DNA of 64,000 bases from Eutypa lata. Its lineage: Eukaryota; Ascomycota; Sordariomycetes; Xylariales; Diatrypaceae. Each line of letters opens with the position of its first letter. Position 1 is the stretch's first letter. Of this stretch, positions 23,837-37,100 are shown one piece after another. Both the position numbers and the translations under genes were made by a program. The notes below the pieces were generated by a model. It saw only the letters and a program-made list of their open reading frames with translations. It ran no database searches and had not been told where the DNA came from. The stretch is taken from the NCBI GenBank assembly GCA_022661535.1, contig JAKULF010000001.1, positions 1,984,001 to 2,048,000 of the forward strand, in the 5' to 3' direction.

Positions 23837-26075
23837 ATGGCAGAACACCACGTCGAGGCTCGATCGCTTGGGGAGCTAAACTATTTAGCTGCCAACCCAC
23901 CCCAATATCCTACCAACCCAGCAGAGAAGAAACAAGATCCCGTCGTTCTTTATATATCGAGAGTACCGGGCACGCGGGGTAAGAAGATCACATGAAAATT
24001 TACTTAACTTCAACTTAGTCACTGTATTGTTTGACGGTGATGCTAACCTTTGCGAGATAGATATCATTCTTTCGCCATTTAAGCCCCAAGTGAAAAATGT
24101 GACGGCTGATGATGTCGCGAGTTCACTGTACTACGTCCATCTGGACACGGTGGATGACGAGCTACTCGTGCCTCCGGAGCAAGCCAGGGCCTCTTCGTCT
24201 CCCAGGTCCAGTTCGGAGAGCCGCAGGAACCAGATTCAGAGAAAGCCGCTACCGGCGACCGCGAATTTGTCAGACATCAAGGACACATTTGTAGATCCTG
24301 CATCCCGTGCCATGCATCCGGCGTTGAGGCCAGGTCACCAGCAAAATCATGATGATCACGTGCAGCAGGAACCCGCACCGCCGTATGCGCATTTTGACCC
24401 GACGTTCCTACCGCCGCCTCCTCAGAAGCCAGCAGGGCCGCCAACCGGTCCCGTGCTGCCACGGAAACCATTCGGGGCCCGGGCTATAGTAACTAGCAAC
24501 AATGCGGATAGGAACCTCCCACCTGTCCCTTCTTCAAATGGCCCTCCCTTACCACCCCGGCATTATCAGCAACAAGAAAACATGCCCATCTCAACAGACA
24601 ACCCTCACGCGCCACTCCCATCATCATCTCCGACCCCCAGCCGACCCATCCGGTCTCCATCCCCTAACAAGCGCCCCTTCCGGCCCTTCTCCTTAACGCT
24701 CATAAGACGGGACCGGACCTCAGGCGAGCAATGGAACGTAGGCAAGATCTCCTCCATCCAGCTCGAGAACCTGAACCCCGACCACCACTTCACCACCGAG
24801 TCCTCCCAACCCCAATCCCAATCCCAATCCGCCCCCTCGATCCACGTCCACCTCGAAACATCCGGGTATGCCAAATTCCGGGGCATGCCAACGACGCGAC
24901 CGCGCCTCGGCAGCGGCGTAGACGCCAGCACCATCCGCGCGAGCCTAGACATACGCCGGCCCCACAGCTCCGGCGCCAATTCGACCTCCCGCCTTGGCGT
25001 GGGTGGGCTCGAAGACTTTCTCCACCACCAACAACATCAACACCAACAACCGAGTTTCGCTCCATCCGCGTACAGCTCGACGACGCACGGTTTCGAGCGC
25101 GAAGTCAAGATGGCGTACTCGCCGTCCCTCACGGCCAACATCCGACAGGCCTTCAAGGGCGGCCGCGGGCGCCGCAGGTCTAGTACGGGCGCCGGCGCCG
25201 GATCGCCTACGTCTCCGTCGAAGTCTCCTGGCCATGGTCATGGTCATGCTCGCCAAACTAGCAGTAGCGCGATGTCGGTGCGGTCGTTTGGAGGCGGGGG
25301 CGATTTCGATTTTGGCGGTGGTAGTGGAGGTGTGGAATCACCCGTCATAACGCACGCCGGCCCCGGTCTCAAGCCCCGCGGCTACGTCTTCGATAGCCCC
25401 TGGGGCGGGCGCTGCGAGTTCGTCACGGGGAACGCGGGAAGGTCGCTGAGGTGTCGACACATACTGCCGAATTTCGGGAATGCGTTTAATCCCCTCGTCG
25501 CGGATGGTGGTGGTGGTGGTTCTGGAGGAATGGATGGTGAGCTTGGGGGCGGCGGAGGTGGTGGTGGTGGTGGCGGCGGGGGCGGATGGGACGCGAGGAG
25601 TCATCGCAATAGCGGTAGTGGTGGCAGCGGCAATAGGAAAGCCCTAGCCGTTAGCGAGCTGAGGTTCAACCTCCCCAGCAGCGAGGTCCTGTTCAGCAAG
25701 GACACGAGCGGGAGCCCCCGCGCCCGCGACCAGATACAAGGCCAGTTCCAGCGGTTCCTGAACAACGCGGCGGCTGCAAAGAATAAAAAAGTCGGTGGCG
25801 GTGGCAATAATAGTGGTAGCGGTGGTGGTGGTGGTGGTGGGAACTATAGCTCCGAGGGCGACGACGACTACTACTACGACGAGAGGGGAGACATCAGGAT
25901 GGACATGAGCCTAGGGCGCGAGAAGGCCGGCGGTGGAAACCGCGGCTCCCGCGCCAAGATGGGCAAGCTCATCATTGCCCCCGACGGCTTGAAGATGCTC
26001 GATCTGGTCGTCGCGGCCAATGTTGGGGTTTGGTGGACTTCGTGGGAGAGGACTTTTGGGGATGAGAGTTGGTGA
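23837..26075 (+). CDS. conserved fungal protein with Pro-, Ser- and Gly-rich disordered middle
   Basis: Two exons, 23837-23978 and 24061-26075; 718 aa. The 82-bp intron has a GTAAGA donor, TGCTAACC branch site and TAG acceptor, and its removal creates SRVPGTRDIILSPFKPQ. The first exon (MAEHHVEARSLGELNYLAA) gives a proper ATG start; without it the second exon begins only at a TTG. The N-terminus (about 35-90) looks folded and conserved: DPVVLYISRVPG, ADDVASSLYYVHLDT. Residues 100-420 are rich in Pro, Ser, Gln and His. A second conserved patch (about 455-500) has GYVFDSPWGGRCEFVTGNAGRSLRCRH split by nothing. Two poly-Gly tracts (about 523-545 and 635-645) follow, then a C-terminal hydrophobic stretch ending in WWTSWERTF. 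I know such proteins in Pezizomycotina but no function. Confidence 0.75.
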
Positions 26076-29042
26076 AAGGGGGGATAAGGGGAAATGGGAA
26101 AGGTAAGAGGGGGAAGAAGGGAAAGGGGGAGGGAGTAGAAGAGATAATTAGGAATGGTGGTTTTAAATCTGATCTGATCATAGAGGATAGTAAAAAAAAG
26201 TTCGTTTAGGTTGATATTTTCGTGTTGCTTGGTTGTTGATTGCCTTTTTTCTTTCACAGCATTCCAGCTTGTTAGGTGTTTATTTAGGGTGAGGATTCCA
26301 TGGAAAGGGCGAATCGAGAGACTGGATCAGCTAAATATAGTAGATAACCTTCATCATTCCTATAATATAGAAAAGCGTTCCGTTTGTAACATTTGTTCCC
26401 TTGTTCTACATTATCATGTATGCTTTGTGTCTCTCGTTACAAACGACTTGAATGCTTAAAAGGACTAAGTATTCTTGTGAATTACTATTAATCAGGTGCC
26501 AAAAAAAAAAAACGGTAAATCGGAGCCGTGAACGGTCGGCTCGAGGATGAAGGGGGGACGTAGGCGAAGCTGACGGCAACGTATTAGGCGATATCCTTAT
26601 GGCCCGAACATAGCTGCGATCAGGAGTGCCCATCTTTCTCTCTTCTGAGGAAAGAACACGAACTTATATGGGTGGTGACGATCTCGAATGAATGTAGCAC
26701 TAACATCATCGTCTTCATTGCCAGCAGAGAAGATACCTTCCTTCCTTCCTTCCATTCGCCTCGGTGTCCAATAGCATGACCTCCTTGAATGCTGCTCTAG
26801 CAAGTAGATAGGGAGTCTTCTTCGCGAGTGGGCATACTCGAGCAGGAGGCTGACGAACGGTTCATATCAGACCCGAGATGTAATGACCGATTCGAGGAGT
26901 TCCGGCGTCTCTGTGCCAATGTGGCTCGGTATAATGATCATAGTTGGTTGGTAACGTGGAAGATGAAGAACCCCCTTGCGGACGCGGTGTGCTCGGGAAG
27001 GGAAGGCGGTTAATCTCGTCAAAATCATGGAGGCGGGGGTTATAGGAGCAAAGGTGTGTTTGGTTGTTAATAGCGGAGGGGTTCACCTGGGTATTACGAT
27101 ATGTTAGAACTGGGGCGAAATATAATACTGTCTTCTTGGTATTTGGCAGAGGGATTGTTTTGGGTTGTACATAGTTACCAGCTCCTGTCCCTCTTTGATG
27201 ATGTCTAGGTAATGCGTATGGTCCCCCTGAACCACGGCGAGCTCAGGAGACACCTGCACACGTTTATTATTATTGTACCTGAGGTAGTACCTACATAGGA
27301 GCAATCATTGCCAGTGCTGCCAAGAGGGGGAAAATAGGCTTCCATCTGGTAGTCCGTTCAAGGGTAGTGCTGACCGTGAGCTTTGTGGACTGCCATCTGG
27401 ACCATTTCAGGGGCGCCACGGACTGGCGTAGTATCAGAAAAGGCTCGACAATATTCGTCTGGATCTTCGACAATATCCTGTAATCGATCGGTGGCCGTTG
27501 GGATAAAAGGTGTGTATATTGACAGATAGGGTGAGCTGGGGGGATGGCTTTGGTTTCGGGTTTCGGCTTCCGTGGACCTACACTGCGGATTACCTAGTTA
27601 TAAAGGTGCCTGCCTACTCGGAGTGGTCCATCTATTCATTCGCCTAAGGGGGCCCCTGAGCTTAATCAAAGAGCGGGATCCCTGCCCAACCGGATAGTGG
27701 GTTTGATGCCGAGTTCGAAAGTCAACGTTACTGTTCGGGAGAAGATCCTCTCTCTTCCCCCCTTCCATCATCCAAGGCGGGTGGAAAACCAATTAAGACC
27801 AAGCTACTTGCGGGTTCCAGGACGAAATATTGGCGCTTCGTTCTGACTAGAGGCTAAGCACTCTTTATAAGGTAAGCACAAAGAACCCATTCATCCCTGA
27901 GTAGTTGATATCTTTCCAGCGGGAAGAACCTGTTTTGATATGCTTCTGTACATTTGCTTTCCCGGACATAAGGTAATACCGGTGGCCCGTCGTGCAAACT
28001 TGTCCAGTCTTCTATATGTATCTATTATTCGCGTTTTAAGTGATTATGCGAGGTCTTGCTTCTGCTGGCCCAGGGTTCCTGTACTTGTACAATATCTACC
28101 TTTTTTCCACCAGCAAAGTCCAAGTATTATGCATGATATGTGCAGGTTGACCTTTCTCTGCTTTCCGTCCGTGCCTAGCCCTACTTCCACCTGGTTCTCT
28201 TGTAGGGTTTGTCTCACTACGTATATCGGTATTTTATCATTCAAGGCTCGATGATCGTTTGTTCCAGCTCGCCCTGGCCTTAGAGGCTGCCCCACGAGTC
28301 CCTCACCCGCTGTCAGTGCTGTCTGACATTTCGGCATCACCGATCCCTGTGCATTCACCTTCGTTGAAGCCTGAGCTGGAAGAGGTTGGTTTGCTCTGGA
28401 GCCTGGAGGAGTTCGGATCTTATATTCCTGCATTATGAATGTTGTCCATGGATTGGGAATGACTGGATCACCGATCACAAATCATACCTAAATAGCTATG
28501 CGAGTAGGAAGAATGCCTGTTCTTAACCGCTGTGCCGCCTCCATTCATATACACTTAATGAATGTCCCAAGGCCGTATTACATCTGCCGCGTAACCTGAC
28601 ACTATCGTTAAATTAAATGCCAAATGTTGCTACCTGGGGACAGAGTACCCGTAGAACGCCCCACTTTCTCATTGAAGCTTACAAACTAAAAGGGGAAATG
28701 CATTTGATGTGATTTATCGCTGCCTAACCGGACGCGTAAACCAAACCAGAGACGACGATTTTACATCGCTTAGAAGCACAAGACACACCTAAACTTAAGC
28801 AGGAGCCTACATACATAATTCTGTGATAAAAGGGGTTGTGTTTCGTGTACTGAAAGGGATGCGCATTTCGTATAATGGAATGCATACTATTGACACCCCT
28901 CTGCTCCGTCCCCTGCTACCCCTCTGCAATTATTTGAAATAAATTCTCTCGTCCGCTTATAAAATTCGAATTCTCTCCTCTCCAATCTCGACAAAGTTTG
29001 CACAACTCACCCAACCGCGAAGGAAGCAAGATCTATTTCATC
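26076..29042. other. 3-kb intergenic region, no firm gene
   Basis: No gene is firmly supported. The best frame is a 144-codon one on the minus strand (28044-28478), polar and without any known domain; its antisense partner at 27940-28254 is also open, which argues for chance. A CCTT microsatellite lies near 26737. The end carries the MFS promoter. Confidence 0.4.
28958..28964 (+). promoter_or_regulatory. TATA box of MFS transporter gene
   Basis: TATAAAA lies 85 bp before the ATG at 29043 and is followed by CT-rich sequence. Prediction only. Confidence 0.4.
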
Positions 29043-30834
29043 ATGAGCAGTACCAGCCAGCAAAACCCGGTATCTTCTGCGGGCGACAAGACCCATGATG
29101 TCCACGACGATGAGCACCCACTTCAGCCTCCTGCCGACAAGCCAACGGCTAGCCGTGGATGGCAGTTCTGGGCCGTCTTCATCTCCCTCTCCATATCGGC
29201 ATTCCTAAGCGCCCTCGAGGGGGCCGTTGTCTCCACAGCCCTACCTTCTATCTCCCGCGCTGTCAATGCAGGGGAAAACTACATTTGGATCATCAATGTC
29301 TATTTTCTTACGAGGTAATACACCCCGTCTTGAGCCAACTAAGCTTACTTCCTACCGATGGATCGATCTAATGCTTACGTGGAAATGCAGCGCCGCCGTG
29401 CAGCCCCTCTACAGCCAGCTAGCGGATATCTGGGGCCGGCGATGGCCGATGATCACGGCGCTGTGTATCTTCGCATTGGGTAGCGGCATAGCGGGAGGAG
29501 CAACCTCGGTGGGCATGCTAATTGGCGGTCGAACTATCCAGGGGCTCGGGGCTGCAGGCATCAACGTCCTAGTCGAGATCATCATCTGTGACCTGCTTCC
29601 GCTGCGAGAGCGCGGGAAGTTCATGGGGCTTATATTCGTCTTCATTGTCCTGGGATCTACGTGCGGTCCTTTCCTAGGCGGCATCTTGGTCGACCGCGTG
29701 TCCTGGCGATGGGTCTTCTACCTAAATCTCCCAATCAGCGGGCTATGTCTGGTGCTTCTGCTCCTGTTCCTTCGCGTGCAACGTCCCGATTCCGGCCAGT
29801 CTGCGAAGGAAAGCCTAAAGAAGGTCGATTTTCCCGGGCTTTTCATACTCTGTGGAGCCATCTCCTCACTACTCTACGCCCTGACGTATGGAGGGACGCG
29901 GTACCCCTGGTCGGATCCATCCATCATCGTCAGCTTCGTCATGGGGGTAGCCGGCATCGCTCTGTTCTTCATCTACCAGGTCTCGCCCCTTTGCAAGCAT
30001 CCCGCCATGCCCAAAGCCTTGTTCGCGAACAGAACCTCGGTAGCAGCTCTCTTGGCGACGTTCATGCAGCTCATGGTCTCGTATGTGCCTCTGTATTTCC
30101 TCCCCGTCTACTTCCAGGCCGTTCAGCGCGTGTCCCCCTCCCGCTCGGGAGTACAGATCATCCCGTTCTCGGCTACCTTTTGCGTTAGCGGCTTGGTTGG
30201 TGGGATCCTAGTTAGCAAGCTTGGCCGCTTCAAGGGCGTTCACATCGTCAGTTTTGCCCTCCAGATAGTCTCTTTGGGAACCTTTACTCTCCTCGACAGC
30301 AAGTCCACAGTGGCGGTGTGGGTCATTCTTCAATTCATCTTCGGATGGTCGGTCGGCATGCCAAACCCCTCCCTCCTGACAGCGGTCCAGGCCGACATAC
30401 CCGACAGTCTCAACGCGGCCAGCACAGGCACCTTTGCGTTTGTGAGAAGCGTTGCCACCATCTTCAGCGTGAGCGTCCCCGCTGCGGTGTTTATAAATCG
30501 CTTCGATCAACTCCTAACAACCACTGATGTGGTACGCGACCCTGTCACGCAAGCGGCGCTGGCGAGAGGTGTCGCGTATGAGAAGGCATCGCGAGACTTC
30601 ATAAACTCCTTTCCACGAGACATTCAAGACGGCATCATTAGCCTGTATGAGCTAAGCCTGAAAAGGGTATGGTATGTCTCGGTTGCATTTGCTGGCGCCG
30701 GCTTCCTATTCGTTCTGCTTGAAAGGAACTTGGTGACAAGAGAGGAGAAGGATACTTCCCAGTTTGAACTAGAGGATCATGAAAACAATACGGACGGAAA
30801 CAGAGCCAGGGAAGCTCGGATCGGTGACGACTAG
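29043..30834 (+). CDS. MFS drug/metabolite exporter, 14-TM DHA2-type
   Basis: Two exons, 29043-29314 and 29391-30834; 571 aa. The 76-bp intron (GTAATA donor, GCAG acceptor) joins WIINVYFLT to [18 protein letters not shown] in phase. About 14 hydrophobic segments follow a polar 45-residue N-terminus. Family marks: [17 protein letters not shown] in TM1, [13 protein letters not shown] (motif A), [12 protein letters not shown] (motif B) and [19 protein letters not shown] (motif C, antiporter type). Such proton antiporters sit in the plasma membrane and export toxic compounds or secondary metabolites. Many belong to biosynthetic clusters, but I see no synthase gene within the window, so the substrate is open. 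The coding end lies directly against a 2.8-kb AT desert. Confidence 0.88.
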
Positions 30835-32090
30835 GACTAAGTATCTTTTAAGTCATCCATTATTTCTTTAAATTAAAACTACTTATTCTCTTTTTTCATT
30901 TTCATTTTTTCATTTTTTTGTTTTCATTTTTTTAAAAGATTTATTATTATTACATTATATTATTTTATTACATATAACGTTATATATAATAATAATATAT
31001 AATAACTTTTTTAAAATTAATTAATAAATAACATAATATATTTTATTAATTAATTATATATATTATTTTAATTTTTAAATCGTTATATATATAATTTATA
31101 TTACGTTAATATATTAAGTTTAAATTAATTTATATAAAAAAACGTTATTTTTAAAATATAAAAAGCTTAAATTTATTAAATTAAATTAAGTTTTTTTTTT
31201 ATTAATTTTTAAAAATTATAAATATTTTTTTAAATTAAATTTAATAACTTTATAAAATATAATTAACGAAAAAAAACTTTATATATAAAGTAATATATAA
31301 ATTATATTATAATATATTAATATGTTTAATTTAATAAATTACGATAATCGAAAATAATTATTATAAGTTTTAATTTTAATGTTTTTATTTTTATTTAAAA
31401 AATATTTATTATATTTATTATAAATAAATTATTTTTAAAAATTACTTTTATATAAATTATATAAGCTTTTAAAATTATATTTATATAAAATAATATTATT
31501 TATTTATTAATTTATTAAACATTTATATTTTTTTTAATATTAAATAATTTATTATAATTTAATAAAATATTTATTTATATAATTAATTTTATTTATACGT
31601 ATTTTTATTAAATAAAATTATAAATTTTAAAGTTTTATAAATATAATTTAATATATATATATATATATTTAATTTTAATATATTATAAAAAATTAAAATT
31701 TATTATAATTATTAATTTATAAATATAAAAAGAAATATAAATATAATAATATAATTATTATTTAATATTAAAAATAAAAAATATTATTTTATATATATAT
31801 ATATATATATAAATTATATATTAATGTTTATATATAAATATATAATAATTATTTAATAAGAAAGTATTAAATTATATTAAATATTTATATATAAACGTTA
31901 AGTTTAATATTAATATATTACGTTATAATAATTATTATATTAAAAGATTAATATTAATAAAAAAAACTTTTATAATTTAAACGTTTTAAAAAAACATTAT
32001 TATTTATATTTATAATTTTCAAATTTAATTTATTTATAATTAATATAATTATTTATATTAAACTTTTATAAAAATAATAATAATATAATC

Positions 32091-32123
<33 letters not shown>

Positions 32124-33640
32124 TTATTTTAATCTTTAATATATTTAATTAAATATTATAAATAAATCTTTTTAATAATTTATTTAATTTCTTTTAATTA
32201 ATTATACGTTTTTTTAATTAAAAACTTTTTTAATTTTTAATTAATAATATTTCTTTTCGTTTTTTTAACTTCTTTTTTTTAAAAAAACGATAATAAATTA
32301 TACTTTTTATTATTTTTAAAATTAAAATTAAATTTATTTAAACTTTTTTATAATTAAAATATTTTTTTTAATAATTTAAATATATTAATAAATAATTTAT
32401 TTATTTTAATAACGAAATTAAATTTATAAAAAGTAATTATTATAATTATAATAAATATTTAAAATAAAAAGTTATTATTTTATAATTTATATAAATTTAA
32501 TATAAAAAATAATAGTTTTTTATAATTATTTAAAATTAATATTAATATTAATATATTTATTTAATAATATAATAAAGCTTAATATTACGTATTAAGTTAT
32601 TATTATAATTATATATAACTTAATTATTTAAATATTTAAAGCATTTATAATTTATATAATATTAACTTATTAACTTTTATATATAAAATATTTAAATTAA
32701 AAAACATTAAAATATAATTTCTTTTACTTTTCGTTTTTAATTATAATTAAAAAAAATAAGTTTTATTAACTTATATTATTATTTATTATAATAATGTTTT
32801 AAAATATTAATTATTTAAAGAATTTTAAATTTTAAAAAATTATTAATATTATATATATCTTTTTATTAAAAATAATAAATAACGAAAATATTTAATCGTT
32901 AACGTTATATTATAATATTAAATAACTTTATAAAATAAATAAATATATTATTATTATATAAATATATAAAAAAGAATTTAAATTATAAATATCGTTTTAT
33001 TAATTTATATATAACGTTATAAAGTTATAATTATAACTTTAAATTAACCTTTAATATTATAATACGTTAATATATATAATTATAAAAGTTTATTTATATT
33101 TAAAAGTATTTTTTAATAAAATTATTTTTTAAATAATTTTATTAAAAATTAAATCGTTTTTTTATATTTTTTATTATTTTTATTTTATTTATATTAAATT
33201 AATTAAATTTAATAACTTTTAAAATATTAAATATAATTAAATAATTATATAACGCTTTTATAAATTTTAAAATAATATTTAAAAAATTAAAAAATTTAAT
33301 ATTTTTAAAATTAATTAAATATCGTTAAAGAAATTATTAAAATTAAATATAAAATAACTTATATTTTAAAATATTTTAAATAATAAATTATAAAATAAAT
33401 TATTATTATTAACGTTATATATTATTTTAATTGCTTAAAATTTAATAATAATATTTATATCGTTAAATTTAATAATAATAAAAAAATAATAAAATCTTTT
33501 TTATTTATTTTTTAAAACGTTATAAAAAGTATTAAAATATATAATAAAGATTAAGTTAATGTTATAATAATTTCGTTATAATGCTCGGTTTATAATAAAA
33601 GTAATTCGTAAAGAAAGTGTTTACTTTAATTAAAGTTACT
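30835..33640. repeat. 2.8-kb AT desert, probable RIP-eroded repeats
   Basis: Nearly pure A and T with no coding frame of note in either strand. The few remaining C and G bases sit mostly in ACG/CGT or CTT/AAG contexts, while CA and TG dinucleotides are very rare. That bias is what repeat-induced point mutation, which favours CpA, leaves behind. Any transposon that gave rise to it can no longer be recognised by eye. It starts within about 50 bp of the MFS stop codon and merges into the inverted-repeat element on the right. Confidence 0.75.
32092..32122 (+). repeat. (TTA)n microsatellite inside AT desert
   Basis: About ten uninterrupted TTA units, the longest simple repeat inside the AT-rich block. 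Confidence 0.8.
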
Positions 33641-34127
33641 TTATTCGGGTTATATATTTTATTCGAGTTATATAAAAAATAAATTTACAATTTATTTGCC
33701 AGTTGCCCCGAAGTGTATGATGTATCTTTTCATTTATTATTATGCAGCTTTTATTTTTATTAATAATTTATATTTATATTTATATTTGCGTAATACGTCG
33801 TTGGCATTTAGTTGTCGCTATACTTAGTTGTCGCTGTATTTAGTTCTCGTTGTCATTTAGCTACATTGTTGCAAGTTGCATAGGCCTTCGAAGGGAGGTT
33901 AGAGCAACGCTGCAAAGCAGGTTAGGGCAACGTTGTAAAGTAGGTCAAGGTAAGTTAACGTAACTAAGTAATAATGATGCTTAATAATTAAGTAATGGCA
34001 GTTATAAGTAAGTAAGTAAATGCTGGTGATGGTTGTGATAAGGTACATTAATTGTTTAGTGGTAGCTGGCAAGTGGATTGTAAATTTATTTTCTATATAG
34101 CCCGAATAAAATATATAGCCCGAATAG
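33641..34127. mobile_element. ~490-bp terminal-inverted-repeat element (MITE-like), RIP-marked
   Basis: The left end 33641-33707 and right end 34061-34127 are inverted copies over about 67 bp. Each contains two spaced copies of the core ATTCGGG/ATTCGAG and then the block AAATAAATTTACAAT and GCCAG. Almost all differences are C-to-T or G-to-A in the left copy relative to the right one. Similarity may reach a few bases further, into TTAA at 34137-34140. The interior (about 350 bp) has no coding frame but contains a 23-bp tandem repeat and GTCG/TTAGTTG-like imperfect repeats. Size, lack of coding capacity and long inverted ends fit a MITE. No target-site duplication could be assigned with confidence, since the left flank is eroded. 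The right end lies 9 bp from the stop codon of the NACHT gene. Confidence 0.65.
33897..33942 (+). repeat. two 23-bp tandem repeats with transition differences
   Basis: Two adjacent 23-bp units beginning GGTTAG and sharing GCAACG and AAAG. They differ at four sites: three C-to-T changes and one A/G change. A third copy begins at 33943 but decays after a few bases. They lie inside the inverted-repeat element. Confidence 0.75.
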
Positions 34128-34136
34128 GGTGGCTCC

Positions 34137-37100
34137 TTAATTGCCAGCCTGATCTTCCATCCAGACTCGTTGTACCCAAGCCTCCGATAATATTTTCGCC
34201 TTTATCATTAGGAACGCTGGCCTGATTTCCGTTTCATTTGTTGGCCCCGTGACGGAGGTGCTAAATACCGCAAACCTTCTATGTTTAGTATCGCTTAACG
34301 ACCTACCCTTCCATGTCATGTTTAACACATCTCCCCCATTATCTGCCAGGAAATTATATGCTTCAATATAACCCCATTTAACATCTCCACCCCTTTTCAA
34401 TTCTTCAATGGGATATCTTTCGTATAATTCGCGTAGGAAATCTGCCAGGGCTTCGACACGCTCATCTCTTGGATCGCACCTAGCAACAGAAGAATTATAC
34501 ACAATCGCATGGCCATGCTGATTTGTAAATCCAATTCCAGGGATATGCCTATCAAGAAGTAGACTAACAACTTTATGTGCACATACGGCGACAGCGAGAT
34601 GTAGCGCACTCCGTAACACGTCAGGGCAATCTCTAAACAGGTCTTCTCGAGTCCAGTCCAGGAATAACTTGACAACTTGGACATCATCTCTTTGAATTGC
34701 ACGCTGAAATGGTACCTGACCATTATAGTCTCTGGCGTTAGCTAATTGGACCCCAGTTGACGACTCTAGGAGGGCTCGATAACAGGCGGGATCTTGGAGT
34801 CTAGGTGCCGCAAGGTTAACAGGATTGTGAGCAAAACGATTGCGACACCATTTTAGATAGGCGATGTCAGCACCGTCCAGATCATCAACAGCAGCCAACA
34901 GTAATTTGGTCTCTTCAATATCCCCACGCGCAACAGAAATCCCGAGGGCGCATTGCCAATGCCCATCTTTAGGGATTATGAGGAGTTTCCCTCCAGTAGT
35001 AGCAAGGATTGCTAATATCATCTCTGTGTTTCCCCACTCCGCCGCTGACCAAAGTGTTTGATGAGTGGGCTTCGCGCCAAAGTTGAGCAAGCTCTTTGCG
35101 GCTTTCGTTTGATTCCACTCACATGCGAATTCAAATGGATTGTATGCACTACATCCTTCCTCAGTCATGAGTTGGGCAAGCTTATAATCTTGAAGTAAAA
35201 GTTCCAGGGTAGACTCATGGCCGCCCAAAGCCGCCCAATGAAGCACATTTCCAAAGTTGTCAAGTGAACTGCGTAGGCTGCTGGTATCAGTTGATGCTAG
35301 GGTTTCGATTAGGTCATCAAGACCAAAGTATGCATAAGCATTGAAGGTCCTGGCGGTGGTACTCTTAGGTATGACATCGTCGCGTATCCGAATTCTGCCA
35401 TTTTGTCCAGGGAGCGTCATTTGTAGGATAATACTCAATGCGCAAGAAAGGTTGCTATATGAAGATGCTAGGATGTTTATAGCAGCTTCTATCTTCTCGC
35501 GGAGAGAGATGATATTAAGCTCATCGTTGCGTGGCTGCAGCACGCCTTTCTTATCGCCTTGTGCGAAGAAGTGTCTAACATGGTTGCCCCAGTGTAGTGA
35601 AGCGTATTTAAGCAGTGGTTCCCTGTCAAGTCTCCAGCAGTATATATAGACAAAGTTCTCAGTGTCTACAGCAAATCTTTCGAGGCAGAGATATCTGATA
35701 CAGACATTCGCCATATCTGCGTGACCATTAGGAAATCTCACAGCTTGGAAGTGCTTGAAATACTCCTGGGTTGTGTAATGGACAAAACGGACAGCGAGCC
35801 CCGAGGAATCTAGAATGACTAAGCCGCCACAGACGGAGAGAATCAGGTCTACCGGAATTAAGTCGTCTTGACCGAAGTCGTCATCATCTGGGTCGAACGA
35901 CACTGCGTATTGCAAGTCCACGAGAGTTAAGGGGCGTAGGCTATAGCAAAGCCAAGTGATCACACGTTCAGCCAGATCTCTATCGTCTGGGTCCTGGGTT
36001 TCAATACGCAATAGGGCCTGATCGTAGGTTTCTTTCATTGCAGCCCTCCCTTCGGGCAATGCATTCAAAGCCTTTCGAACGGCCTTTGGGTTCAATTTCA
36101 TGGAAAGTGTGCTGAGGTGAAGTTGTGCAAGCAGAAACCTAAACTTAATCAGTAAAGCTCAACATTTTAAACCAATTTCATTGTGACATACATTCCCTGT
36201 GCTCTCTGAATGATTACATTGGTAATATCTTCAGCCAGCTTCGGGTCCTTCTCGACATGCCGGCCTAGACGAGTCTCACGGGTAAGACGCCCAGCTATGT
36301 AAGTCCGAAGATCAGCATCAGCGGCACTAATCTGAAGCTGTTGTGTGTTTCGAGTAGTAGTTGACTCGACATGAGCAATATATCTAGACGTGATGAGAAT
36401 ATTGACATTCAGCCCTAACTTCTGGAGTGCGAACAGCAAGTCCTCGCGATGATTGGAGCTAAATTCATCCAATGCGTCAAGTAAAATGAATATGCGAGGA
36501 TACCTGGCGATTTCATCTTGAAGAATAGCAAGCATTTCGGTCTCTGGTGGTTGTACTTTTCGTTCAAGGTACTTCTTTTCCAGGGCTTCGCATTCCCTCA
36601 TATCAAGCAGGCGACTTTTCATGAGGTGTCCCCAAAGACTAGCTAGTACGGTTCGCACAGTCTGGATTTCTTGATCCTTATAATCGCAAAACGCGTATAA
36701 CACTTTGATATCATCTTCGGACCGAAAGTGAGATTGTAGGTGGTCAATCGCCGTGGCGATTAGAGTTGTTTTACCAGCTCCAGGGATACCAGGACACCAG
36801 AGAATACCCCCATCTGTCTGCAACCATTCTCGAAACTCTGGAGCCTGAACGAACCAATCCCCGGTGCCGGATTGCCGATTAGAAAGAATGTCGCTCAGTT
36901 TAGAACCGAAATCGTGAGAAGCAATGAAAGAAACAACTTTCTGGTGACGTCGTTCTTGGGCTTGCTGTCTCGCAGAGTCGACTGCTGCTTCGGTGTGACT
37001 AGCAATTTCACCCATCTCGTCTTTCATTCCCTGGATGAGGGCGGTATCCTTCTTGATGGCCGTTGTATCAGACTTGACGGCGCTAGTCAATTCTCTGTAT

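Noticed and set aside
28044..28478. 144-codon minus-strand frame
   Set aside because: Polar, no domain, and an antisense frame is open over the same stretch; kept only as a remark.
30835..33640. Mitochondrial insertion (numt) as the source of the AT desert
   Set aside because: No mitochondrial gene fragment or tRNA could be recognised, and the CA/TG depletion fits RIP better.
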